From an uncultured Nitrospira sp. (GTDB taxonomy: Bacteria; Nitrospirota; Nitrospiria; Nitrospirales; Nitrospiraceae), in the NCBI GenBank assembly GCA_902500775.1, contig CABVRZ010000009.1, forward strand, positions 1 to 64,000: a stretch of DNA of 64,000 bases. Direction: 5' to 3'. The notes under the pieces were generated by a model that ran no database searches, had not been told where the DNA came from, and worked only from the letters and a program-made list of their open reading frames with translations. Below are positions 8,736 through 17,091 of this stretch, piece by piece. The translations under genes and the position numbers were made by a program. How positions within the stretch are numbered: the first letter of the stretch is position 1; the number at the start of each line of letters is the position of its first letter.

Positions 8736-10553
8736 TTATTCGTGATCTTCCCCCCAGTAGTCGCATTCCTTATTGGCATCTCCCGCTGTGAGGCAATGGT
8801 ATTGCACAGCGCCAAACTTGAGATGCCCTTCTTGCGCGGCTCGCAGAACTTCAGCTCGTGACAACTTGGAAGGTTCTGTAGGGTGGTCCGTCAAGGAAAT
8901 TGACGCGACTTGTTTCCATTTGTCTCCTAGTCGATCGTATAGCGCGACAGTGTAGTTGTTACACTGCTTCGCCACATGTCCACACCCGTTGATAAAGACA
9001 TACTCTGTATCGTGATCAGAGTCCCATTGCCCCGCCACCAGATCGCACAAATGTCTCTGTGAACAGCCGTTCAAGAGGTATCGATTCTGTCCACTGCTGA
9101 TTGCCGTAAGGAGGTCAGGGGAAAGAGTGTGACCGAGAGGGAACACCGCCAGCCTACTCAGAAGTTCCTCGGTCGTGAGTGACACGGCAGTGCGGTCCCA
9201 ATCCCATTTGTGTTTGGCCGTCTTTAATTTGGCCAATTGGTCTGTGATCTGTTGATGCGCAGGATGAGTTGTGAGCTGGCTCATGCGATCGAGCACGGCC
9301 TGGCCGTATTGGCCCAGTTCGAATCGCATGGTACCGAAGTCGAAGTGCACCACATCAACAGCTCCGGTAAGGAACCGACGTTCTTGATCTTCAGCACTGC
9401 GTTTCAGCGGGTCCATGAGCGGAGTGTGAAGCAGCAGGGCAAGTACCACTACGACGAACGACAGGGCGATGTTGAATCGCCTGATCCCTCCCAACCACAA
9501 GGACTCTGATCGTAAGACACTCCAGGCATAGCCGAGGCCGTAACCACCTAAGACAATCGCAAATACGACAGCGTAGTAGCGGTCAGGAGTGAACCCATGT
9601 TGGGAGATCCTCTGCCCCATTGAATACAGCGTGAGGCTTACGAGGATCGGCATAGAGAGCAAGGTAGCTTCTACACCACGGCTGAGCAGATGGCCATAAG
9701 GCCTCGGTCCTTCGCCGTCCTGGAAGACTGCATTCACAAACAGCAAGATGAGTAGGAGGAGTGCCAAGAGAATAGCTGAGGCCCATTTGGTTCCCCAAAG
9801 TGGGCCCAATCCCGCAAAGAGCAGCGCAGCCAGGAAGCTCAGCACGATGCCCACGAGTAATGGCGTGAGAGAACGGAACAGCGTGGCAGCAATCGTCCGA
9901 AGCGTCGTGATGGTCTGTGTATGTTCCTTCGCCAGCGCCACGCCGAGGCCGCTCATGCATCCTGTGGTTATCGCGACAAAACTCGGTTTTGTAATGAGCG
10001 TTTGAATGGCGTCGATACCGATGGCCTTGAAAAGACCGGCACAGGTCCAAACAAGCGTCCAATAGATGCCAGTGTAAAGCCACCCGAGGCAGGCGAGGAA
10101 ATAGTTATTCCAACTGTCTCGATAAAGATCCGGGTAAGGGAACTGCCACCGTCCACTTCGCTGGTAGATCTGCAAATAGGGAAGCAGGATGTAGATGGCC
10201 ACGGTACCGGCGCCAGCCCAAGTCCAGAGGCGGAATTCATCACCGGCGTACGAAACATCCTTTGGGGGGAGCTGCCCGACGACATGATAGGTGATGAGTG
10301 CGAACGGCACGGCCAATGTCAGCGCGATTCCAGCAAGCCGGTTGTGCTGTTTGCCCGATGATGCAAACTGGAAGAGGAGCCCTCCGGCCAGAACCCAGGT
10401 GAGCGCTCCAAACCAGAGAGCCTGTTCCCACGGCTCACGAGGCTCAACGCGAATGACAACCCAGCCAGCGGTTCCCTGGAGAAGCCCGGCAAAGGCCAGG
10501 ATGGCTCGCTCTCGAATTCGAGAATTATCAAATATCTGCAAGATGTTTCTCAT
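8736..10553 (-). CDS. Polytopic membrane protein, DUF4153-like
   Basis: A 605-residue protein whose first about 400 residues form roughly ten hydrophobic helices (AILAFAGLLQGTAGWVVI, LWFGALTWVLAGGLLF, IYWTLVWTCAGLFKAIGID, ILLALLLLILLFVNAVF). The C-terminal about 190 residues are soluble, with several Cys (LLNGCSQRHLCDL, INGCGHVAKQCNNYTVALYD). The pattern of a multi-helix core ending in a periplasmic domain resembles DUF4153 proteins, but this is from pattern only. The start ATG at 10553 is well placed. Function is unknown. Confidence 0.75.
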   Translation of the reverse strand: MRNILQIFDNSRIRERAILAFAGLLQGTAGWVVIRVEPREPWEQALWFGALTWVLAGGLLFQFASSGKQHNRLAGIALTLAVPFALITYHVVGQLPPKDVSYAGDEFRLWTWAGAGTVAIYILLPYLQIYQRSGRWQFPYPDLYRDSWNNYFLACLGWLYTGIYWTLVWTCAGLFKAIGIDAIQTLITKPSFVAITTGCMSGLGVALAKEHTQTITTLRTIAATLFRSLTPLLVGIVLSFLAALLFAGLGPLWGTKWASAILLALLLLILLFVNAVFQDGEGPRPYGHLLSRGVEATLLSMPILVSLTLYSMGQRISQHGFTPDRYYAVVFAIVLGGYGLGYAWSVLRSESLWLGGIRRFNIALSFVVVVLALLLHTPLMDPLKRSAEDQERRFLTGAVDVVHFDFGTMRFELGQYGQAVLDRMSQLTTHPAHQQITDQLAKLKTAKHKWDWDRTAVSLTTEELLSRLAVFPLGHTLSPDLLTAISSGQNRYLLNGCSQRHLCDLVAGQWDSDHDTEYVFINGCGHVAKQCNNYTVALYDRLGDKWKQVASISLTDHPTEPSKLSRAEVLRAAQEGHLKFGAVQYHCLTAGDANKECDYWGEDHE

Positions 10554-10697
10554 GATGGCAGCCCGCTATAGAACAGCTTACGTGAGGTCGGTTACCTGAG
10601 CCAGAAAGAACGCATAATGGGGTGAGGGGAAAGGGAAAACCTGTGTCGTGACGCCCATCATTTATGGCAGAACGCCATTCTCGTTGAAGAAATATTT

Positions 10698-11422
10698 GGG
10701 GCTGATGTAGCTAAGCGAGCCCAGAGGGGACTACGCTTAGCGAATGATTTTTCAAAGGAAGAGCCGAATGCCGGTCCGGATCCAGCAGCGCTTGCTGGAA
10801 CATTTCGTGGCTGGCACCACCGCGCGAGCTGCCGCCCAGTTGGTAGGGGTGCAGGGACGGACGGCGAGTGTATTTTTTCAGCGGCTCCGTCAGATCATTG
10901 CCAGCAAGCAAGAAAGCTTTCTTCTGTCTGGTGAGATTGAAGCTGACGAGAGTTACTTTGGTGGAGTGCGGAAAGGACGGCGCGGGCGGGGTGCGGCAGG
11001 AAAAGTGCCTGTCTTTGGGTTATTAACGCGAGGCGGGAAGGTGTATACCGCGATCATTCCAAATGCCAAAGCCCAGACCTTGATCCCCATCATTCGAGAG
11101 CACGTGACACCGGACAGCATCGTCTACACCGATAGTTTTCAAGTGTACGACGTGCTCGATGTCTCCGAGTTTCATCACAAGCGTGTCAACCACAGCAAGA
11201 CCTTCGTGTCAAAGCGCGGCCACCATATCAATGGCATTGAGAACTTTTGGAACCAAGCGAAGCGGCACTTACGACGCTTCAACGGCATCCCGAAGAACAG
11301 TTTTTACTGGTTCTTGAAAGAATGCGAGTGGCGGTTCAACGGAGCGGGCCATAACGCGTTGTTGAAGCAGCTGAAATCTTGGTATCGGTCGGAGATCAGC
11401 AAGGCTTAGCTACATCAGCCCC
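10698..11422. mobile_element. Intact IS1595-family insertion sequence with 8-bp target duplication
   Basis: A 725-bp element with perfect 19-bp inverted ends (GGGGCTGATGTAGCTAAGC at 10698-10716, complement at 11404-11422). It is flanked by the direct repeat AAATATTT at 10690-10697 and 11423-11430. IS1595 elements make 8-bp duplications. The duplication is itself a palindrome, so at first sight the inverted repeat seems 27 bp long. The exact flank and intact transposase argue for a recent insertion. Confidence 0.93.
10744..11409 (+). CDS. IS1595-family transposase
   Basis: A 221-residue transposase of the short IS1016-like kind, without the N-terminal zinc ribbon. The catalytic region has GEIEADESYFGG near residue 62, VYTDSFQVYD near 132, and HHINGIENFWNQAKRHLRRFNG near 160, the ISXO2/DDE-N/E pattern. 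The conserved R-K-G-R-R-G-R-G-A-A-G-K block is present. The stop codon lies inside the right terminal repeat. Intact and probably active. Confidence 0.95.
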   Translation: MIFQRKSRMPVRIQQRLLEHFVAGTTARAAAQLVGVQGRTASVFFQRLRQIIASKQESFLLSGEIEADESYFGGVRKGRRGRGAAGKVPVFGLLTRGGKVYTAIIPNAKAQTLIPIIREHVTPDSIVYTDSFQVYDVLDVSEFHHKRVNHSKTFVSKRGHHINGIENFWNQAKRHLRRFNGIPKNSFYWFLKECEWRFNGAGHNALLKQLKSWYRSEISKA

Positions 11423-11607
11423 AAATATTTTATGGGTATCTCACCTACTCAAAGAATTTTATATCAATGGCGCTGCGACTGGACCGAAGAAGATCAAGAT
11501 CGCTTAACTGGTTGGCTTTTCTAATCGTTTTCAGTAAATAAACTTTTCCCCCGCCTATTTCCCCCTCTTCACTTGCGCATATAAAAATGGCGGCTATACT
11601 TTCCTTG

Positions 11608-11946
11608 ATGCGTTCCTCCAAATACATTCTCTGGCAAGACGACAATGGGTGGCGCGGGTACATTCAGGGCTATCCTGAGTACGAAGCCCAGGGTGAGTCG
11701 TTCGAAGAGCTCCAGGCCAAGCTCTGGCAACTACACCAGGAGCTCACCGCCCAACATCGCGAACAGGGACTGACCGAAGATCAGGATTCCGATCATCCAG
11801 CGGAACCCAAAGAGCATCGTCCCTCTCATGGTCAGACGCACGGACACAGTCACACTCCCACTCTACCTCGGCCCATGTCGCGTGCGCAGAACAAGCGCCG
11901 TGCACGGGTTGAGGAGCTCATGTTTGCAATGATCAGCAACCGCTGA
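11608..11946 (+). CDS. HicB-like small protein, solitary
   Basis: About 112 residues. The N-terminal half has the HicB fold signature: a strand (KYILWQDDNGWRGYI), a loop with GYPEYEAQGESFEELQAKLWQL, then a helix. The C-terminal half is a charged, His-rich linker (HRPSHGQTHGHSH) ending in a basic helix. No HicA toxin gene lies beside it, so it is an orphan or has another role. The start chosen is the ATG at 11608; 11587 is also open. A shorter relative lies at 12143. Confidence 0.6.
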   Translation: MRSSKYILWQDDNGWRGYIQGYPEYEAQGESFEELQAKLWQLHQELTAQHREQGLTEDQDSDHPAEPKEHRPSHGQTHGHSHTPTLPRPMSRAQNKRRARVEELMFAMISNR

Positions 11947-12142
11947 GGACAACCAACCTCGAATCCCCACGATCTTCTATTCATGCCGCACGTTGCACTT
12001 GATACAAACCTGCACAAACCAGGAAATCCGCCATAGACGTTCTCTCGGGTAAGGCTCGTAAGCCGACACGCGGTCGCGTGCCGCGTGAATAATCCACATA
12101 TTTTCCTATTCATATTCATCGTCCCCAATAATGAGGTAGAGC

Positions 12143-12328
12143 ATGCACACGGCAAAATGTTTCTATTTAGATGAGGAAAAGCAGTGGTTGGGCTATCTGC
12201 CGAACTTTCCCGACCACTGGGTGCACGGAGAGACGTTTGAAGCCCTACAAGCCAACCTATATCGGTTGAACTTTGACCTGACGCTCGTGGAAACTCTGCG
12301 AAAAGTGTCTGAATTCAGCCTTCGATAG
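12143..12328 (+). CDS. Short HicB-like protein, solitary
   Basis: A 61-residue protein matching the first half of the gene at 11608: FYLDEEKQWLGYLPNFP, then HGETFEALQANLYRLNFDLT. A GAGG-containing ribosome site precedes the ATG (GAGGTAGAGC). It is only the HicB N-domain with no DNA-binding part and no HicA neighbour. The two look like diverged paralogues. Could be a pseudogene fragment. Confidence 0.6.
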   Translation: MHTAKCFYLDEEKQWLGYLPNFPDHWVHGETFEALQANLYRLNFDLTLVETLRKVSEFSLR

Positions 12329-12650
12329 GTCCGAGAAATAGTCCTCTCACGATTAAACCTCGTTTGTTCCCGACCTCTCATCTCGCACAACCAAATGCTC
12401 CCCCCATTCTACCATTGCGCACAAAACCTCTGTAAGAATCCCCGCTGAAAAGAGACGACTAGTGGACTGTAACAGTTAATTCAGTAGTAGTTTGTTGTTT
12501 CGCTTTAATTCTAGGAATTCGCATATTCACAGTGCGCATCATGTTTCCCGTGGTCAGGATCGCACTACTGCTCTAATCGTTACAGGCCACTAGGAGTGAA
12601 CGCTCTGACAGCGGTTGACCCTTATTAAGGATCGGCCCCCCATGTCCCAA
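12329..12650. other. Intergenic region holding a MITE-like repeat
   Basis: No gene is evident in this stretch. It contains the inverted-repeat element described separately at 12459-12593; downstream of it begins the leader of the arsenic/phosphate operon. Confidence 0.6.
12459..12593. repeat. MITE-like element with 15-bp terminal inverted repeats
   Basis: The left end reads CTAGTGGACTGTAAC (12459-12473). The right end (12579-12593) is its reverse complement with one mismatch. The 135-bp interior has no coding frame. Both ends carry CTAG, a site used by some IS630-type elements, so a non-autonomous relative of such an element is possible. No transposase of that kind lies in this window. Confidence 0.6.
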
Positions 12651-12680
12651 TTGACCTCCTAGCGGAAGAATTGGTACATA
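12651..12680 (+). promoter_or_regulatory. Candidate promoter of the ars-pst operon
   Basis: TTGACC at 12651-12656 is separated by 18 nt from TACATA at 12675-12680, about 40 nt upstream of the arsM start. The same stretch contains CCAATT and AATTGG as an inverted pair, which could be an operator. Matches to consensus are partial, so this is only a candidate. Confidence 0.35.
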
Positions 12681-12722
12681 GAGCCAGCTCCATATCATTG
12701 AGGAACTCTTGGGAGGCTGGCC

Positions 12723-13910
12723 ATGCCCACTGACGAAATCACCCAGAAAGTCAGCGAACGCTATGCGAAAGCCGCCAATACCGGCGAACAGATGTGTTGC
12801 CCTACCAGCTACGATATGGGGCTCCTCAAAACCTTTATTCCAGATGAAGTCCTGAAGATCTCCTATGGCTGCGGCACACCAGCCGGTCTGAAGACAGTAC
12901 AGGCGGGGGAGACCGTCCTCGACATTGGGTCTGGTGGGGGTATCGACTGTTTTGAAGCCTCTCGCCTCGTCGGTCCGAACGGACGTGTCATCGGCATTGA
13001 TATGACCGAAACCATGTTGGCGATCGCCCGAAAGAACGCGTCGGTAGTGGCCGCTAATCTGGGCTATCCTGCATCGAATGTTGAGTTCCACAAAGGCCTG
13101 GCTGATGCCATGCCCGTCGATGACGGGACAATCGACCTTCTCATCTCGAATTGCGTGATCAACCTGGCACCAGATAAGCGGAGGGTGTTCTGCGAAATGT
13201 ATCGGGTGGCCAAACCTGGTGGACGATTCACGATCTCGGATATCGTGTCGGATCAAACCGTCCCGCAATATCTGGTCCACGACACGGAGAAATGGGGTGA
13301 TTGCCTATCCGGAGCCTTGACGCTCGCTGATTACATGAACGGCCTGGCGACAGCCGGTTTTCGCGGCATTCATCTCATCAAGTTCTCACCCTGGCGCGTG
13401 ATCGACGGTATCCATTTCTTTTCGGTAACCTTGACCGGTTACAAGCTGCACAAAGCTCCGCCCGACTCCTCAATCCAGTACGCGACCCTCCGTGGCCCCT
13501 TCAGCCGGCTTGTGGACGAACAAGGCACGACCTACCGGCGTGGTATTCCGCAAGCTATGGCACCTGCATCGGCACGGCACTTGAGCCTGCCTCCATACGC
13601 CGAATACTTCCTGCAGAGCTCTGAGCCGATCGACTTGGATCACCACGATCCGCGTTGGAGCGCCGTCCTCCCGGCCGATGCTCCCTGTAGCTGGCAAGGC
13701 CACTATGCGTTGTTGGCCGGCCCGTTCGCTGAAGCAGCTGATGACGACCACCATACCTACCGCCGAGGAGAACCGCTTGAGATTTGCTCCAAGACGGTGG
13801 CAGTTCTGGGAACCACTGGCTATCACCCCCATTTCGTCATTCTGAATCGGGCCAGTGAGCGAGTAACCGGTGAGTCTGTCATGTGCTCTCCAGAGGGAAG
13901 CTGCTGTTAA
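12723..13910 (+). CDS. arsM: ArsM-type arsenite S-adenosylmethionine methyltransferase with extended C-terminus
   Basis: A 395-residue class I methyltransferase that transfers methyl groups from SAM to trivalent arsenic. The SAM site is VLDIGSGGG (residues 66-73). C50, C144 and C194 have nearly the spacing of the three arsenic-binding cysteines of known ArsM (about 95-100 then 50 residues), and an extra CC lies at 25-26. From 250 on there is an added region with two copies of a GPF-x9-TYRRG motif (258-274 and 333-349). It ends in CSPEGSCC, a likely metal-binding tail. A GGGAGG ribosome site precedes the ATG. The stop overlaps the arsR start (TAATG). Confidence 0.9.
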   Translation: MPTDEITQKVSERYAKAANTGEQMCCPTSYDMGLLKTFIPDEVLKISYGCGTPAGLKTVQAGETVLDIGSGGGIDCFEASRLVGPNGRVIGIDMTETMLAIARKNASVVAANLGYPASNVEFHKGLADAMPVDDGTIDLLISNCVINLAPDKRRVFCEMYRVAKPGGRFTISDIVSDQTVPQYLVHDTEKWGDCLSGALTLADYMNGLATAGFRGIHLIKFSPWRVIDGIHFFSVTLTGYKLHKAPPDSSIQYATLRGPFSRLVDEQGTTYRRGIPQAMAPASARHLSLPPYAEYFLQSSEPIDLDHHDPRWSAVLPADAPCSWQGHYALLAGPFAEAADDDHHTYRRGEPLEICSKTVAVLGTTGYHPHFVILNRASERVTGESVMCSPEGSCC

Positions 13911-14284
13911 TGAACTCTGTACCGAAAAGCGATGTCCTGACCCCTCGCCAATGTGCCACGGTGCTGAAGGCCTTGGCCGATGAAACGAGACTGCGCCTGC
14001 TCGAGTCACTGCTCGCCGAAGAGAAATGTGTTTCGGATCTGGTGCGTGAATTGGGCTGCCCACAACCGCACGTATCACACCACCTGCGAATTTTACGAGA
14101 CTCCGGCGTCGTGGAAGGCATACGAGAAGGCAAGCAGGTCTGCTATCGAATCACACCCATCGTACAGCGAGCACTGGCTGACCAACAGGGGAAGGCCCTC
14201 AACTTCGGGTGTTGTGAACTACGGTTTCCAGAATCGGAGCTGGCTACAGCCAAGTCTCGTGCACTGCAGACGACCCGATTCTGA
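13910..14284 (+). CDS. arsR: ArsR-family arsenic-responsive repressor
   Basis: A 124-residue winged-helix regulator (KALADETRLRLLESL; recognition helix around PQPHVSHHLRILRDSG). Cysteines at 40, 50, 78 and the pair 101-102 are candidates for binding As(III). Cys sites differ among ArsR types, so the exact ligand set is uncertain. The ATG overlaps the arsM stop by one base, so translation is coupled. It is the second gene of a run that continues into arsS and pstSCAB, and should repress that operon until arsenite is present (inference from family and position). Confidence 0.92.
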   Translation: MNSVPKSDVLTPRQCATVLKALADETRLRLLESLLAEEKCVSDLVRELGCPQPHVSHHLRILRDSGVVEGIREGKQVCYRITPIVQRALADQQGKALNFGCCELRFPESELATAKSRALQTTRF

Positions 14285-14322
14285 ACGATCCACCTCATGC
14301 CACCGATATTGGTACGAGTCTC

Positions 14323-15363
14323 ATGATGCCGCTAACTCTGCTAGGACAACACAATCCTCTCGCCTCCCCCTCCAAGCAGCTCAAGGTGCTGCAAGAATCT
14401 CGTCCTGACCTCTCCTTTGAGTCTCGGCTCGATCAAGCCGGCTTATCTCCTCTGTGCGCCACAGGGGTCACTGTCTTCCAAATCAACGTGGGGAAACTCT
14501 GTAATCAGACCTGTCGGCACTGCCATGTAGATGCCGGTCCTGATCGCCCCGAAGTGATGTCCTTGGAAACGGCACAACTGTGTATGACGGCTCTGGCCAA
14601 GACCAACATCCCAACCGTGGATATCACCGGCGGCGCGCCAGAGATCAATCCCCATTTTCGGTGGCTCGTTGAACAGTCCCGTGGGCTTGGCCGCCATGTC
14701 ATGGATCGCTGCAACCTGTCCGTGTTGCTGCTTCCGTCGCAAGCTGATTTGGCGGAATTTCTCGCTCGTCATCAGGTTGAGATCATTGCATCGCTGCCGT
14801 CATACCGAGCGAGTCAAACCGATGCACAACGAGGCGAGGGAATCTTTGAGAAGTCTTTGGAGGGGCTTCGACGATTAAACCAGCTGGGGTATGGCCTGCC
14901 GAACAGTGGCCTCGTCTTGAACCTGGTCTACAATCCCGTCGGTGCGTTCCTGCCTCCGACGCAAGAGGCCACAGAAGCACAATTCAAGAAAGAGCTACGG
15001 AGCAAGCACAACATTGAGTTCAACCGGCTCTACACGATCACGAATATGCCCATCAGCCGGTTCCTGGAGTTTCTCATCGAAAGCGGCAACTACGATCAAT
15101 ACATGACCCGCCTCGCGAATGCGTTCAACCCGGCAGCCGCCGCCGGTGTCATGTGTCGCTCGATGCTGTCAGTCGGATGGGACGGCAGACTCTACGATTG
15201 CGATTTCAACCAGATGCTGGAGCTCCCGGTCGACCATGGGGCACCGTCGCATATCCGGGACTTCGATCCGGCGCTTCTTTACCATCGTCGGATCGTCACG
15301 CGCAATCATTGCTATGGGTGCACGGCGGGCTCGGGCTCCTCATGCGGTGGTTCAGTGACTTGA
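14323..15363 (+). CDS. arsS: Radical SAM protein ArsS, arsenosugar biosynthesis
   Basis: A 346-residue radical SAM enzyme. The iron-sulfur cluster motif is C60-NQT-C64-RH-C67 (the CxxxCxxC form), with a TGGAPE SAM-contact motif near residue 101. The C-terminus has the DUF3641 signature HCYGCTAGSGSSCGG. ArsS attaches the 5'-deoxyadenosyl group of SAM to dimethylarsenic made by ArsM, the first arsenosugar-pathway step. It starts 38 nt after arsR and ends 35 nt before pstS. Two adjacent ATGs (14323, 14326) could start it; the ribosome site is weak. Confidence 0.92.
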   Translation: MMPLTLLGQHNPLASPSKQLKVLQESRPDLSFESRLDQAGLSPLCATGVTVFQINVGKLCNQTCRHCHVDAGPDRPEVMSLETAQLCMTALAKTNIPTVDITGGAPEINPHFRWLVEQSRGLGRHVMDRCNLSVLLLPSQADLAEFLARHQVEIIASLPSYRASQTDAQRGEGIFEKSLEGLRRLNQLGYGLPNSGLVLNLVYNPVGAFLPPTQEATEAQFKKELRSKHNIEFNRLYTITNMPISRFLEFLIESGNYDQYMTRLANAFNPAAAAGVMCRSMLSVGWDGRLYDCDFNQMLELPVDHGAPSHIRDFDPALLYHRRIVTRNHCYGCTAGSGSSCGGSVT

Positions 15364-15398
15364 AAAATCACTCACAACTAAGATATGTAGATATCTCC

Positions 15399-16262
15399 AT
15401 GTATCGATCTGCTGAAGTATTTTGGCACCAAATATTCGGTTCGATCGTCGCGTTTCTGCTTGTTTCCTTTTTAGGAGCTCCAGGATCGGCGAAGGCCCAG
15501 ACAGCCACGGATCAGCTATCCGGGAAACTAGTCATTACAGGCGCCAGCACGCTCGCTCCCTTAATCGCCGAGATCGGCAAAGGATTCGAGAGTCTCTACA
15601 CCAAAGTCCGCGTGGATGTGCAAACCGGTGGCTCCTCCCGCGGGATAGCCGACGCTCGTCAGGGATTGGCCGACATCGGGATGGTCTCGCGCGCGATGAA
15701 GGATGAAGAGCAGGATCTGCACGCGTTTCCGGTGGCCCGCGACGGCGTCGGGATCATTCTGCACAAAGACAATCCCGTCCAAACCCTCTCCGACGAACAG
15801 ATCATTGCAATCTATACCGGCAAAATCACCAACTGGAAGGACGTCGGAGGAAAGGATGCGGCCATTACCGTCGTGAACAAAGCGGAAGGTCGATCCACGC
15901 TCGAAGTGTTCTTGCACTACTTTAAACTGAAGAACACGGCTGTCAAAGCACAGGTGGTAATCGGCGACAACGAGCAGGGAGTCAAGACCGTCGTGGGCAA
16001 TCGAAATGCCATCGGATACGTCTCCATCGGGACAGCTGAATACGACGAATCACAAGGAGTACCGATTAAATTGCTCCCGACCGGCGGAGTGAACGCCTCT
16101 ACCGAGACCGTACGGAACGGCACATTTCCCATCTCCCGTCCATTGCACATTGTGACTCGGACTCCACCAGTCGGATTGGCCAAGGCCTTTATCGACTACG
16201 CCCAATCCAAAGCCGTCCATGACACCATCAAGCAGCAATACTTCGTTCCGCTGGCCGAGTGA
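15399..16262 (+). CDS. pstS: Periplasmic phosphate-binding protein PstS
   Basis: A 287-residue substrate-binding protein of the high-affinity phosphate ABC transporter. The signal peptide (FGSIVAFLLVSFLGAPGSAKA) probably ends at AKA-QT. The mature part begins GKLVITGASTLAPLI and has the phosphate-contact loops TGASTLAP, GGSSRG and NKAEGRSTLE. The open frame extends upstream into arsS, but the ATG at 15399 gives a proper signal peptide. It overlaps pstC by 44 nt. As in other bacteria it would also bind arsenate to some degree. Confidence 0.93.
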   Translation: MYRSAEVFWHQIFGSIVAFLLVSFLGAPGSAKAQTATDQLSGKLVITGASTLAPLIAEIGKGFESLYTKVRVDVQTGGSSRGIADARQGLADIGMVSRAMKDEEQDLHAFPVARDGVGIILHKDNPVQTLSDEQIIAIYTGKITNWKDVGGKDAAITVVNKAEGRSTLEVFLHYFKLKNTAVKAQVVIGDNEQGVKTVVGNRNAIGYVSIGTAEYDESQGVPIKLLPTGGVNASTETVRNGTFPISRPLHIVTRTPPVGLAKAFIDYAQSKAVHDTIKQQYFVPLAE

Positions 16263-17091
16263 CCGCTTGTTGCTCTGGCTGTTGCATGGAGCTGCTTCGA
16301 TCGCCGGTGCCATCGTCATACTCATCGCGGCCTTCCTGATCTTGGAAGCATTGCCGGTTCTGCGTCACATTAGTCCGCTCCGATTCTTTACCGATTCTTC
16401 CTGGCATCCGGCTGAGGGTCTCTACAAGCTCACGCCGATGTTGTGGGGCACTCTGCTCGCCATGGCTGGTTCCGTGCTGATCGCCACACCCCTAGGTATT
16501 TTCTCCGCCGTCTTCTGCCATTACTATGCGCCCCAAGCCCTAGCCCGACCATATCGGCGCCTGATCGAGTTGCTCGCAGGTATTCCATCCGTAGTCTATG
16601 GATTCTGGGGACTCGTGGTGCTGGTTCCTCTGATCGGCGAAATCCACCCACCCGGTCCTAGCCTCTTAGCCGGCATCCTGATCCTCACGATCATGATCCT
16701 TCCCACCATCGCATTGATGGCCGATGCCAGTCTCGCCAACGTACCGCAACATTATTTGCGTGGCGCAGCAGCATTGGGTCTCCCGCGAGGGGCAGCCATT
16801 AGAGGCGTGGTGCTTCCAGCTGCAAAATCGGGGTTGTTCACTGGGGTGATTTTGGAAACTGGACGAGCCATCGGGGAAACCATGGCAATTCTCATGGTTT
16901 GTGGAAATGTGGTCCAGACTCCTTCTAGCATCTTCGACCCGATCCGAACATTGACCGCCAATATCGCTCTGGAAATGGCGTATGCGCTCGGGGACCACCG
17001 CGCCGCGCTGTTCGTTAGTGGACTCGTCCTGATGACCATGATCATAGCGCTTACCATCGCAGCAGAATGGATCAGTCGTGGGAGAAGATAG
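16219..17091 (+). CDS. pstC: Phosphate ABC transporter permease PstC
   Basis: A 290-residue inner-membrane permease with six hydrophobic segments. The ABC-permease EAA loop lies around GAAALGLPRGAAIRGVVLPAAKSGL, and GRAIGETMAIL, highly conserved in PstC, follows. It overlaps pstS at its start and pstA at its end (14 nt), which implies strict co-translation. It forms the membrane channel with PstA. Confidence 0.93.
   Translation: MTPSSSNTSFRWPSDRLLLWLLHGAASIAGAIVILIAAFLILEALPVLRHISPLRFFTDSSWHPAEGLYKLTPMLWGTLLAMAGSVLIATPLGIFSAVFCHYYAPQALARPYRRLIELLAGIPSVVYGFWGLVVLVPLIGEIHPPGPSLLAGILILTIMILPTIALMADASLANVPQHYLRGAAALGLPRGAAIRGVVLPAAKSGLFTGVILETGRAIGETMAILMVCGNVVQTPSSIFDPIRTLTANIALEMAYALGDHRAALFVSGLVLMTMIIALTIAAEWISRGRR

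Noticed and set aside
11445-11663. 72-residue minus-strand frame beside the first HicB-like gene, a possible toxin
   Set aside because: It overlaps the HicB-like gene and shows no HicA features.
15153-15398. Upstream extension of the pstS frame into arsS
   Set aside because: It is read out of frame from the conserved ArsS C-terminus; the ATG at 15399 gives a normal signal peptide.
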